A stretch of 64,000 nucleotides of DNA from Tepidanaerobacteraceae bacterium (lineage in GTDB: Bacteria > Bacillota > Thermosediminibacteria > Thermosediminibacterales > Tepidanaerobacteraceae), in the NCBI GenBank assembly GCA_024655905.1, contig JANLFP010000004.1:83643-147642 (forward strand), read 5' to 3'. Positions 17,614 to 26,177 of the stretch are shown here, in pieces; position 1 is the stretch's first letter, and every line of letters begins with the position of its first letter. A model generated the notes under the pieces. That model made no database searches. It saw nothing but the letters and a program-made list of their open reading frames with translations, and was not told the origin of the DNA. The position numbers were made by a program, and so were the translations under genes.

Positions 17614-19011
17614 ATGTTGCAACAAAAAAAAGTTGGCATCACCGATACAATTTTGAGAGATGCACATCAATCCCTTATAGCAACACGGATGAAGCTTGAT
17701 GAAATGCTACCGGTAGCCGAAAAGCTGGATGAAGTAGGATTTCATTCATTAGAAATGTGGGGCGGAGCTACATTTGATAGCTGTATCCGTTTTTTAAACG
17801 AAGATCCATGGGAAAGATTAAGGATATTGAGGCAAAAAATTAAGAAAACCCCCCTTCAAATGCTTCTTAGAGGCCAGAATCTTTTGGGATATCATCACTA
17901 CCCCGACGATGTAGTGGATTTATTCGTAAAAAAATCCATAGAAAATGGAATTGACATTATAAGGATTTTCGATGCACTGAACGATGTCAGAAATATGGAA
18001 AAAGCCATAGAAGCCACCAAAAAATATAATGGCCACGCTCAGGGTACGGTTGTCTATACCATAAGCCCGGTTCACAATAATGATTATTATGTTTCTATAG
18101 CAAAAAGGCTGGTGGAAATGGGAATTGATTCGCTTTGCATAAAGGATATGGCAGGCCTTCTTTCGCCATATGACGCATACGAATTAATATCCAGATTAAA
18201 ACAAGAGATTACTATACCGATACAGCTTCACAGCCATTATACCAGCGGCATGGCTTCCATGACCTATTTGAAAGCCATTGAAGCAGGCGTAGATGCAATT
18301 GACACAGCACTGTCGCCCTTTGCTTTGGGAACATCTCAGCCGCCTACCGAAACCATGGTGGCTGTACTGAAAAATACTCCTTATGACACAAATCTGGATT
18401 TGGGGCTCATCTCAGAAATAACAGAACACTTTAAACAGGTTCGGACCCATTATAAGATAGAGAGTATTATAACCATGGTGGATACTATGGTCTTAAACTA
18501 CCAGATTCCCGGCGGAATGTTGTCAAATCTAGCCAGTCAATTGCAGCAGCAAAATGCGCTGGACAAACTTCCCGAAGTTTTGAAGGAAGTCCCGAAAGTT
18601 CGAGAAGATTTAGGATATCCGCCCCTTGTAACACCTACCAGTCAGATAGTAGGGACACAGGCAGTAATGAATGTCATTACAGGCGAAAGATACAAAATGG
18701 TTATCAATGAAGTTAAGAATTATGTAAAAGGTTTATACGGCAAGCCGCCTGCACCGATTTCTCCTGATATCAAGAAAAAAATAATCGGCGATGAAGATGT
18801 AATTACCTGCCGCCCGGCGGATTTACTGGAGCCTGAACTGGAAAAAGACGCAAAAGAAATCGCCTATTATATGGAACAAGAAGAAGATGTGCTTACCTAT
18901 GCACTCTTCCCGCAAATAGCTATAAAATTTTTTCAAGAGCGCCAGGCAAGAAAATATAAGTTGGATAATAGTTTAATTCAAAAAGACAAATTTGATGTTT
19001 ATCCTTCTTAA
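17614..19011 (+). CDS. oadA: OadA/5S-type biotin-dependent carboxyltransferase
   Basis: A 465-residue HMGL-like carboxyltransferase of the oxaloacetate decarboxylase alpha / pyruvate carboxylase B / transcarboxylase 5S family. Visible features are ITDTILRDAHQSLIATRMK, the metal-binding HSHYTSG, the carbamylated-lysine region LCIKDMAGL, and the PPTETMV segment. It has no biotin domain of its own, so it must use the carrier at 16000-16401. It could decarboxylate oxaloacetate, or swap carboxyl groups between methylmalonyl-CoA and pyruvate together with MmdA. SD AAAGGAGA lies 5-6 bases before ATG 17614. Confidence 0.88.
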   Translation: MLQQKKVGITDTILRDAHQSLIATRMKLDEMLPVAEKLDEVGFHSLEMWGGATFDSCIRFLNEDPWERLRILRQKIKKTPLQMLLRGQNLLGYHHYPDDVVDLFVKKSIENGIDIIRIFDALNDVRNMEKAIEATKKYNGHAQGTVVYTISPVHNNDYYVSIAKRLVEMGIDSLCIKDMAGLLSPYDAYELISRLKQEITIPIQLHSHYTSGMASMTYLKAIEAGVDAIDTALSPFALGTSQPPTETMVAVLKNTPYDTNLDLGLISEITEHFKQVRTHYKIESIITMVDTMVLNYQIPGGMLSNLASQLQQQNALDKLPEVLKEVPKVREDLGYPPLVTPTSQIVGTQAVMNVITGERYKMVINEVKNYVKGLYGKPPAPISPDIKKKIIGDEDVITCRPADLLEPELEKDAKEIAYYMEQEEDVLTYALFPQIAIKFFQERQARKYKLDNSLIQKDKFDVYPS

Positions 19012-19034
19012 ATACCCTGAAAAGGGTATTTTTT
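19011..19034 (+). terminator. terminator of the methylmalonyl-CoA operon
   Basis: AATACCCT (19011-19018) and AGGGTATT (19023-19030) pair around a GAAA tetraloop, followed by TTTT. The stem starts on the last base of the oadA stop codon. Confidence 0.85.
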
Positions 19035-19127
19035 ATTGCGATGGCGAATATTACATAAAGGATTTTTTTGATTTAAGTTGAATTTTTATTATACGGAGTA
19101 TCAATATATCAATTGGGATGTGTGGTT

Positions 19128-19634
19128 ATGAAAATTGAAGGAGAAAAAATAAATCTCAGGAAAGTGGGTGTTGATGATTTTGAAAAGATTATAAAGTGGC
19201 ATCAAAACAAAATACTTATATATTTGGCCGGCAATAGACTCCCAAAAAACAAGGAGGAATGCAAAGACCGATATTTAAAAAACAATTTATTGCACTACAT
19301 TCTGGCTATTGAAGACAAAAGCGGTAATTTTGTAGGAGAAATTGAAATCAACCATATTCAATGGAAGGAAAAAATTGCGGAATTGTTCATGTACATAGGG
19401 GAAGAAAATCTATGGGGGAAAGGGTATGGCACAGAAGCTTTATCCATGTTTATCGATTATATATTTAAAGTTATGGGATTTAAAACCATATATCTGAGGG
19501 TATATAAAAGCAACAAAAGGGCCATAAGGTGTTATGAAAAATGCGGTTTTAAGAAAAAAGGAATACTTAAATTAAAAAATCATAAGTCGCTAGGTGATGA
19601 TTTGATTTTAATGGAGAAAAAAGTTGACGTATAA
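19128..19634 (+). CDS. GNAT acetyltransferase (RimJ/RimL type)
   Basis: A 168-residue GNAT-fold N-acetyltransferase. It has the acetyl-CoA loop EENLWGKGYGTEAL and the C-terminal VYKSNKRAIRCYEKCGF, both typical of the RimJ/RimL group. Substrates in this group range from ribosomal proteins to antibiotics and polyamines, and nothing here fixes the target. ATG 19128 is preferred, though its SD is weak; TTG 19113 in frame is an alternative. A short imperfect hairpin (19641-19655) follows. Confidence 0.8.
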   Translation: MKIEGEKINLRKVGVDDFEKIIKWHQNKILIYLAGNRLPKNKEECKDRYLKNNLLHYILAIEDKSGNFVGEIEINHIQWKEKIAELFMYIGEENLWGKGYGTEALSMFIDYIFKVMGFKTIYLRVYKSNKRAIRCYEKCGFKKKGILKLKNHKSLGDDLILMEKKVDV

Positions 19635-19713
19635 AATAATAATGCTTGAGGCATTTTCACCGATATTCTTGATTATAAATAAGAGTAGGATATTTTTATA
19701 AAGGGTGAGATTT

Positions 19714-21072
19714 ATGTCAAAAAAAACAGCTCTCATTCTGACAATCCTGCTCTTATTTTTAGTTTTGGCGATATTTTATGTTTTTTTGGAAACAAAACAC
19801 TATAATTCGAAGATATTTCCCGGCATATACATAGCCGATTTTTATGTTGGAGGGCTTTCAAAGGAACAGGCCGAAACAAAACTTTATGCGCATATTATGA
19901 AGTGTTTGAAAGAACCTGTGATTATTTTGTATAATGATAAAAAATGGTTTTTTTATCCTGAGAATCATATTAGATTCGACTTAAAAAAAAGTATAGATCA
20001 GGCTTTTTCATCAGGGAGAAAAAGATTTTTTCTATACAATTACATTGCAATTACTAACTACAGAAACAATCCATTGCGACTACCGCTCTATGCAGAGTTT
20101 ATAAACAATGCATCTGAAGATGTTTTAAACAAAATACAAGAATATGTTTTTACCAAGCCTAAAGATGCATATTTTGAAATAATCGGCGACAGTGTAAACA
20201 TCGTAAATGAAACACAAGGCAAGGAAGTCGATTTGGAGAATTTAAAAAGAAGTATTATTGATACACTTTGTAAAAAGTATAAGGTTGTCAATATTAAAAC
20301 AAAACCGATTCAAGCGGCTAAAACACGAAATGACCTTTTAGCAATGAATATAAAGGTGAAGATGGCTGAATTCTCCACTAAATTTAATAAGTCATTGAAA
20401 GAAAGGACACAAAACATCCGTCTCGCAGCTAATAAACTAAATGGTTATATTATTGCGCCGGGTCAAATTTTTTCGTTTAATGATGCTGTAGGTGAACGCA
20501 CAGGAGAAAAAGGCTACAAGGCTGCCCCTATTTTTTTTCAAAATGAAACTGTTCCAGGCATAGGCGGAGGAGTATGTCAGCTATCGAGCACAATATACAA
20601 TCTAGCACTCATTGCCGGTATGGAAATAATTGAGAGATCGAATCACTCGCTTCCTGTAACTTATGTGCCCTTAGGCAGAGATGCAACCGTAAATTACAAT
20701 TATATCGATTTAAAATTTAAAAACAATACCAAAAGCTATATATTGCTGTATACAGAAGTTAATGACGACACATTAACTGTAAGATTTTATGGAGAAAAAA
20801 AAGTCGAAGAAAATATAAAATTTTATTCAGAAGTAATAAGGAAGATCCCTCCACTTCTAACGATAAAAAAAGATATAAACTTGGAAAAAGGTAAAACACG
20901 GTTTAAGGAAGGGAGTCCTGGATACCAGGTAAGGGTATGGAAAATATATAGCATCAATGGCAAGGAAGAAAAAAAGATTATTTCTGAAGATATATATAAA
21001 CCAACCCCTTCAATATTGTATGTGGGAGAAAAAGAGAAAAATGACGAAAATTCAATCCAAGGTGAATCATAG
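19714..21072 (+). CDS. VanW family protein, membrane-anchored
   Basis: A 452-residue protein with an N-terminal membrane anchor (about residues 5-24, ALILTILLLFLVLAIFYVF). A region resembling the YoaR/PG_binding_4 domain follows to about residue 200. Then comes a VanW domain with GQIFSFNDAVGERTGEKGY, IGGGVCQLSSTIYN and ERSNHSLPVTYVPLGRDA. VanW proteins occur beside glycopeptide-resistance genes in some species but are common in Clostridia without them. A cell-envelope role outside the membrane is likely; the biochemical function is unknown. ATG 19714 follows AAGGGTGA. Confidence 0.87.
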   Translation: MSKKTALILTILLLFLVLAIFYVFLETKHYNSKIFPGIYIADFYVGGLSKEQAETKLYAHIMKCLKEPVIILYNDKKWFFYPENHIRFDLKKSIDQAFSSGRKRFFLYNYIAITNYRNNPLRLPLYAEFINNASEDVLNKIQEYVFTKPKDAYFEIIGDSVNIVNETQGKEVDLENLKRSIIDTLCKKYKVVNIKTKPIQAAKTRNDLLAMNIKVKMAEFSTKFNKSLKERTQNIRLAANKLNGYIIAPGQIFSFNDAVGERTGEKGYKAAPIFFQNETVPGIGGGVCQLSSTIYNLALIAGMEIIERSNHSLPVTYVPLGRDATVNYNYIDLKFKNNTKSYILLYTEVNDDTLTVRFYGEKKVEENIKFYSEVIRKIPPLLTIKKDINLEKGKTRFKEGSPGYQVRVWKIYSINGKEEKKIISEDIYKPTPSILYVGEKEKNDENSIQGES

Positions 21073-21110
21073 ATTCGATATCTTCAGTGAATAAAACCTT
21101 ATCCATTTTT

Positions 21111-21138
21111 TTGCCCATTATTTAAAAGGGCAATTTTT
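21111..21138 (+). terminator. probable terminator after vanW gene
   Basis: TTGCCC (21111-21116) pairs with GGGCAA (21128-21133) around an 11-nt loop, followed by TTTTT. Short stem, moderate strength. Confidence 0.55.
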
Positions 21139-21168
21139 ATATTGATTACAAGGAAATAAATCTTATAT

Positions 21169-21196
21169 TTGGCTTTAAATAGGATTATGTTATAAT
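21169..21196 (+). promoter_or_regulatory. promoter of the uracil-DNA glycosylase gene
   Basis: TTGGCT (21169-21174), a 16-bp spacer and a consensus TATAAT (21191-21196), 25 bp before the start codon. Transcription would start within a few bases of GGAGGAGG. Confidence 0.7.
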
Positions 21197-21221
21197 AGAC
21201 AATGGGTGGAGGAGGAACACT

Positions 21222-21983
21222 ATGGCAGAATTAGATAATTTTTTAATAGATTTTGAGCCAGAGGAAACACAATTGCCTTATAAAATTAAACTCATGTTTG
21301 AACTTAAGAAAGAATTCAATTTAAGTGAAATTCATTATGGCAAGCTAATAGATATAATAAAAGCCGAAAATGCTGAATCCGATAATATAAGGGAATATTT
21401 ATATGACAAAATAAAGGAATATTTAAATTCATGCATAGAATGTTCCCTTCATTCTTCAGATAGCTGTACCAAAAAGGTGCCGGGAGAAGGCTGCATGCAG
21501 TCGCCACTTATGCTGATTGGAGAAGGCCCAGGCTTTGATGAGGACAGATTGGGCAGACCTTTTGTGGGACGGGCTGGACAGCTTTTAACAACGATTTTGG
21601 AAAAATTGAATATAAACCGTCAAAGACTATATATTTCGAATGTAGTAAAATGCCGACCACCGAAGAACAGGACACCCTTTGCAAATGAAATAAAAGCCTG
21701 TTCTCGGAACCTGGAACTGGAACTCTCATTTATTTCTCCAAAAGTAATCATTGCCCTTGGTTCCGTGCCGTTAAACTATTTCAAACCCCATAGCAGCATA
21801 ATTCAAGAAAGAGGAAAATGGATATATACCAGGAATCTATGGATAATGCCAACGTTTCATCCGGCGTATATTCTTCGACAGCAGGGAAAAGCTTTAAATA
21901 AAACCAAGTGGGATGTATGGCTTGACTTTAATAATGCCCTGGCTAAGGTAAAGGAATTATGCCCCGATTATAGTTTTAAATGA
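21222..21983 (+). CDS. family 4 uracil-DNA glycosylase
   Basis: A 253-residue protein whose residues about 65-250 form a family-4 (thermophile-type, Fe-S) uracil-DNA glycosylase. It has GEGPGFDEDRLGRPFVGRAG (motif 1) and PTFHPAYILRQ (motif 2), with cysteines CIEC, KC and AC positioned for a 4Fe-4S cluster. It removes uracil from DNA in base-excision repair. The first 65 residues are an extra acidic extension of unknown role. Family 4 enzymes are common in thermophiles, in line with the suggested lifestyle. SD GGAGGAGG. Confidence 0.9.
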   Translation: MAELDNFLIDFEPEETQLPYKIKLMFELKKEFNLSEIHYGKLIDIIKAENAESDNIREYLYDKIKEYLNSCIECSLHSSDSCTKKVPGEGCMQSPLMLIGEGPGFDEDRLGRPFVGRAGQLLTTILEKLNINRQRLYISNVVKCRPPKNRTPFANEIKACSRNLELELSFISPKVIIALGSVPLNYFKPHSSIIQERGKWIYTRNLWIMPTFHPAYILRQQGKALNKTKWDVWLDFNNALAKVKELCPDYSFK

Positions 21984-22110
21984 AAATGGACAATGGTTTT
22001 CTAGTATTTGACAATAAATGAGTTAAGGGATTTACGGGCAGGAAATATTCCCAACATATTGAGGTTTAATGTTTAAAAAAATGCGAAATAAAGGAAGTGA
22101 TCTTTGAAAA

Positions 22111-23433
22111 ATGTTAAAATACAAGATAATTACCTGGGGTTGTCAGATGAATATTCATGACAGTGAAGTAATTTCAGGCGTCCTGCATCGGTCAGGCTAT
22201 TGTCCTGCCGCTTCGCTAAAAGAGGCTGATGTCATAGTTTTGAATACCTGTTGTGTGAGGGAAAATGCCGAAAGGAAAGTTTATGGAAGAATAGCGCAGT
22301 TAAAACAGTTTAAACAAAAAAATCCAAATCTTATAATAGCCGTTTCAGGGTGCATGATTCAGCAGCCCCACGTAAACGAATATATTTTTCGAAAACTTCC
22401 ATATGTAGATTTGGTGTTTGGAATACACAATGTCCACAGATTACCGGAGCTGATTGAAAATGCAAAACAGGCCAGCATGCCGTTAATTGAGGTGACCGGT
22501 AGAAATACCGATTTGGAGGAAAACTTGCCTATTGTGAGAAATGAAGGAGTAAAGGCGTGGGTCACCATAACATATGGCTGCAATAATTTTTGCAGCTATT
22601 GTATAGTTCCGTATGTCAGAGGGCGGGAAAAAAGCAGAATGCCCGAAGATATCCTTAGGGAAGTGGAGGAATTATCAAAACAGGGTTATTATGAAATAAA
22701 TCTCTTGGGCCAGAATGTAAATTCTTATGGACAAGATCTGAAAAATTCAATTACTTTCCCCGATCTTTTAAGAAAAGTCAATTCCATAGATGGCATTGAA
22801 AGGATAAGATTTATCACATCCCATCCCAAGGATTTGTCTGATGAACTCATAATAGCAATGAGAGATTGTAAAAAAGTGTGTGAACATATACACCTGCCGG
22901 TGCAGTCAGGAAGTAACCGCATACTGGAAAAGATGAACCGCAGGTATACCCGGGAACACTATATCAACCTGGTGGAAAAGTTGAGGAAAGCCATCCCGGA
23001 AATAGCAATAACTACTGATATTATAGTAGGCTTTCCGGGTGAAACTGAGGAGGATTTTCAGGATACAATTGACCTGATAAATACAGTGAAATTCGATTCG
23101 GCGTTTACTTTTATGTATTCCAGGCGAAAAGGCACTCCTGCTGCAGAAATGGAGGACCAGGTAGATGAGGATATAAAGAGCGATAGGCTTGAGAGATTGA
23201 TGAAGGTGCAAGATTCCATAACTGCAAAAAAGAATATGGATTTACATGGCAAGATATTGGAGATTCTTGTTGAAGGAGTAAGCAAAGGCAATCAAAATAG
23301 GTTGGCCGGCAGGAGCAGAACCAATAAGCTTGTAAATTTTGAAGGTCCAAAACGACTAATAGGGAAACTGGTCAAAGTTGAAATAACGCAGACTCATACA
23401 TGGTCACTTCTTGGAAGATATGTAGAGGGATAA
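22111..23433 (+). CDS. miaB: tRNA-2-methylthio-N6-dimethylallyladenosine synthase
   Basis: A 440-residue radical-SAM methylthiotransferase. It has an N-terminal UPF0004 domain with cysteines in WGCQMN, TCCVREN and SGCMIQ binding one 4Fe-4S cluster. The radical-SAM motif CNNFCSYC follows near residue 160, and a C-terminal TRAM domain. It adds a methylthio group to i6A37 in tRNAs reading UNN codons. miaA, which makes i6A37, lies in the same cluster after mutS and mutL. SD AAGGAAGTGA lies 11 nt before ATG 22111. Confidence 0.95.
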   Translation: MLKYKIITWGCQMNIHDSEVISGVLHRSGYCPAASLKEADVIVLNTCCVRENAERKVYGRIAQLKQFKQKNPNLIIAVSGCMIQQPHVNEYIFRKLPYVDLVFGIHNVHRLPELIENAKQASMPLIEVTGRNTDLEENLPIVRNEGVKAWVTITYGCNNFCSYCIVPYVRGREKSRMPEDILREVEELSKQGYYEINLLGQNVNSYGQDLKNSITFPDLLRKVNSIDGIERIRFITSHPKDLSDELIIAMRDCKKVCEHIHLPVQSGSNRILEKMNRRYTREHYINLVEKLRKAIPEIAITTDIIVGFPGETEEDFQDTIDLINTVKFDSAFTFMYSRRKGTPAAEMEDQVDEDIKSDRLERLMKVQDSITAKKNMDLHGKILEILVEGVSKGNQNRLAGRSRTNKLVNFEGPKRLIGKLVKVEITQTHTWSLLGRYVEG

Positions 23434-23566
23434 TATTTGTCTAAATTTGATTTTTTATAGACTGTTTTTATTGACTGACAATCACATGATACAATACGGG
23501 AAGCTTTGAATTTAGTGATTTGTAAATAGTTGAGGCAATATGTTGAGGAGGTTTATCAAACCAGCT

Positions 23567-26167
23567 ATGGAGACTCCGATGATAAAACAATATAGAGAGA
23601 TTAAGCAAAAATATAAAGATTATATCATTTTTTTCAGGCTTGGTGATTTTTATGAAATGTTTTTTGAAGATGCGGAAATTGGTTCGAAGGAATTGGAGAT
23701 TACACTAACATCGAGAGATTCTGAAAACAGGGTTCCAATGGCGGGAGTGCCGTACCATGCAGCTGACCAATACATTGCCCGGCTTGTAACAAAAGGGTAT
23801 AAAGTTGCTATTTGTGAACAGATGGAGGACCCAAAGCTTGCAAAGGACATAGTAAAACGCGATGTTGTGAAAATAATAACTCCGGGAACAATTACAGATA
23901 TAAACGCCCTTGAAGATAAAAAAAATAACTTTTTAGCATGTGTTTTCAAAGATGGAGATAAGTTTGGATTGTGCTTTGCCGATTTACTTACCGGAGAATT
24001 TATGGTAACACAGATTTCCTCTATTCATCCATATCAGGAAGTGATAAACGAGATTGCAAAATTTCAGCCGCGGGAATGTATTGTGAATATGGAAATCCAT
24101 GGGAATCAAATTTTAAGAAAAAGGTTGGATGAGGTTTTAGGGGTATTTATAACATTAAAAGACAGTGATTATTTTAATGAAAATGATGCCCGCGAATTAT
24201 TAATCTCTCAATTCAGCGAGGAACAATTAAAAAGCATAATAGATAATAATGCTGCTTTTTTTGCAGCAGGCGGATGCATAAAATATTTAAATGAGACTCA
24301 AAAGTTAGCACTAAGCCATATTAATTCATTAAAATTTTATGAAAACAACAACTTCATGGTCCTTGATATATCATGCCGCAGAAATCTGGAGTTGACCGAA
24401 TCTTTAAAAGATAAAAGCAAGAATGGTACTCTTTTCTGGGTGCTTGACAATACATTGACTTCCATGGGAGGTCGGCTATTGAGAAGCTGGATAGAGCAAC
24501 CTTTGCTCAATATAATTAAAATTCAGGAAAGGCAGGATGCTATAGAAGAGTTAATTGAAAATTTCTTTTTAAGAGAAGAATTGAAGGAACAATTAAAAAA
24601 CATATATGATATAGAACGACTTGCTGGTAAGCTGGTATGCGGGAATTGCAACGCGCGAGACTTCATAGCAATAAAAAACACAATACAAAAGTTTCCAGCT
24701 ATAAAAAAGATTTTGAGCAAATTCAAATCAAAATTAATTATAGATATATACAACCATATGGATGCGCTAGAAGATATGCACTCTTTACTGGAAAGTTCGA
24801 TTGAAGATGATCCGCCGCTAACTGTAAAAGAAGGTGGAATTATAAAAAACGGATACGATCCAGATATTGACAGATTAAGAAAAGCGTCTTACGAGGGAAA
24901 AACCTGGATTGCTGATTTGGAAAAAAAAGAGAAGGAAAGAACGGGTATTAAATCTTTGAAGGTTGGGTTTAACAAAGTTTTCGGTTATTATATTGAGATT
25001 ACGAAATCAAACCTATCCATGGTTCCGGAAAATTACATACGTAAACAAACTTTAGCCGGTGGGGAACGTTATATTACAGAAGAATTAAAGGAATATGAAA
25101 GTCTAATTATAAATGCAGAAGAAAGGCTTAGGGATTTGGAATATCAGACTTTTTGCCGCATCAGAGAAGAATTGATAAAGCATATATCACGACTTAAGCA
25201 GAGTGCATATTGTGTATCGGTAATCGATTCCTTGCTATCTTTGGCTGAGGTTTCGGTAAAAAACAACTATGTCAAACCGGAGATAACTTTAAAAGATGAA
25301 ATACACATTATAGATGGACGGCATCCGGTGGTTGAAAAATCTTTAGATGGAGAATTATTCATACCAAATGATACCTATATTAATAATTCCGACTCAATGA
25401 TTTCAGTAATAACGGGGCCTAACATGGCAGGAAAATCCACATATATGAGACAGGTTGCTTTAATTGTACTGATGGCTCAAATAGGCTCTTTTGTACCGGC
25501 AAAAAGTGCGAAAATAGGGTTGGTGGATAAAATATTTACGCGTATAGGAGCTTCAGATAACCTATCATCAGGCCAGAGCACATTTATGGTGGAAATGTGC
25601 GAAATGGCTTACATACTTAAAAATGCAACTTCGAAAAGCCTTTTGATATTGGATGAAGTGGGAAGAGGTACCAGTACATTTGATGGCCTTTCAATAGCAT
25701 GGGCAGTCATAGAATATATACAAAAAAAAATAAAAGCAAAGACGCTTTTTGCTACGCATTATCATGAACTTACAGCATTAAAAAAACTTTATGGTATTAA
25801 AAATTATAAAATCACAGTAAAAGAACGTGGAGAAGATATTATATTTTTGAGAAAAATTGTATTCGGCGAAGCAGATAAAAGCTACGGCATTCAGGTGGCA
25901 AAGCTAGCTGGGCTCCCTGGCGGTGTGATCAAAAGAGCTAAAGAACTTCTTGAACTAATGGAGAAAAAAGATGATAAAGAAAAAAATTCGGTTGCGGTAA
26001 CTATTGAAAATGTCAAAAAGAATGACGTTTATAGCAACAATCAAATAAGCCTTGACAATTTGAAAGAAAGGAGTATCCTTGATATGATTAAATCCATTGA
26101 CATAAATACAATAACCCCTCTGGAAGCTCTAAATATACTTCATTTAATGAAACAAAAATTGCAGTGA
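23567..26167 (+). CDS. mutS: DNA mismatch repair protein MutS
   Basis: A full-length MutS (866 residues from ATG 23567, or 875 from ATG 23540). It has the mismatch-contact motif in RLGDFYEMFFEDA near the N-terminus, then connector and core domains. The C-terminal ABC ATPase shows GPNMAGKSTYMRQ (Walker A), ILDEVGRGTSTFDGL (Walker B) and ATHYHELTAL. It recognises mismatches and recruits MutL. Similarity to other MutS N-termini (TPMIKQY) favours 23567, but the AGGAGG at 23546-23551 lies unusually far from it, so 23540 stays possible. Confidence 0.96.
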   Translation: METPMIKQYREIKQKYKDYIIFFRLGDFYEMFFEDAEIGSKELEITLTSRDSENRVPMAGVPYHAADQYIARLVTKGYKVAICEQMEDPKLAKDIVKRDVVKIITPGTITDINALEDKKNNFLACVFKDGDKFGLCFADLLTGEFMVTQISSIHPYQEVINEIAKFQPRECIVNMEIHGNQILRKRLDEVLGVFITLKDSDYFNENDARELLISQFSEEQLKSIIDNNAAFFAAGGCIKYLNETQKLALSHINSLKFYENNNFMVLDISCRRNLELTESLKDKSKNGTLFWVLDNTLTSMGGRLLRSWIEQPLLNIIKIQERQDAIEELIENFFLREELKEQLKNIYDIERLAGKLVCGNCNARDFIAIKNTIQKFPAIKKILSKFKSKLIIDIYNHMDALEDMHSLLESSIEDDPPLTVKEGGIIKNGYDPDIDRLRKASYEGKTWIADLEKKEKERTGIKSLKVGFNKVFGYYIEITKSNLSMVPENYIRKQTLAGGERYITEELKEYESLIINAEERLRDLEYQTFCRIREELIKHISRLKQSAYCVSVIDSLLSLAEVSVKNNYVKPEITLKDEIHIIDGRHPVVEKSLDGELFIPNDTYINNSDSMISVITGPNMAGKSTYMRQVALIVLMAQIGSFVPAKSAKIGLVDKIFTRIGASDNLSSGQSTFMVEMCEMAYILKNATSKSLLILDEVGRGTSTFDGLSIAWAVIEYIQKKIKAKTLFATHYHELTALKKLYGIKNYKITVKERGEDIIFLRKIVFGEADKSYGIQVAKLAGLPGGVIKRAKELLELMEKKDDKEKNSVAVTIENVKKNDVYSNNQISLDNLKERSILDMIKSIDINTITPLEALNILHLMKQKLQ

Positions 26168-26177
26168 GGTATGGATT

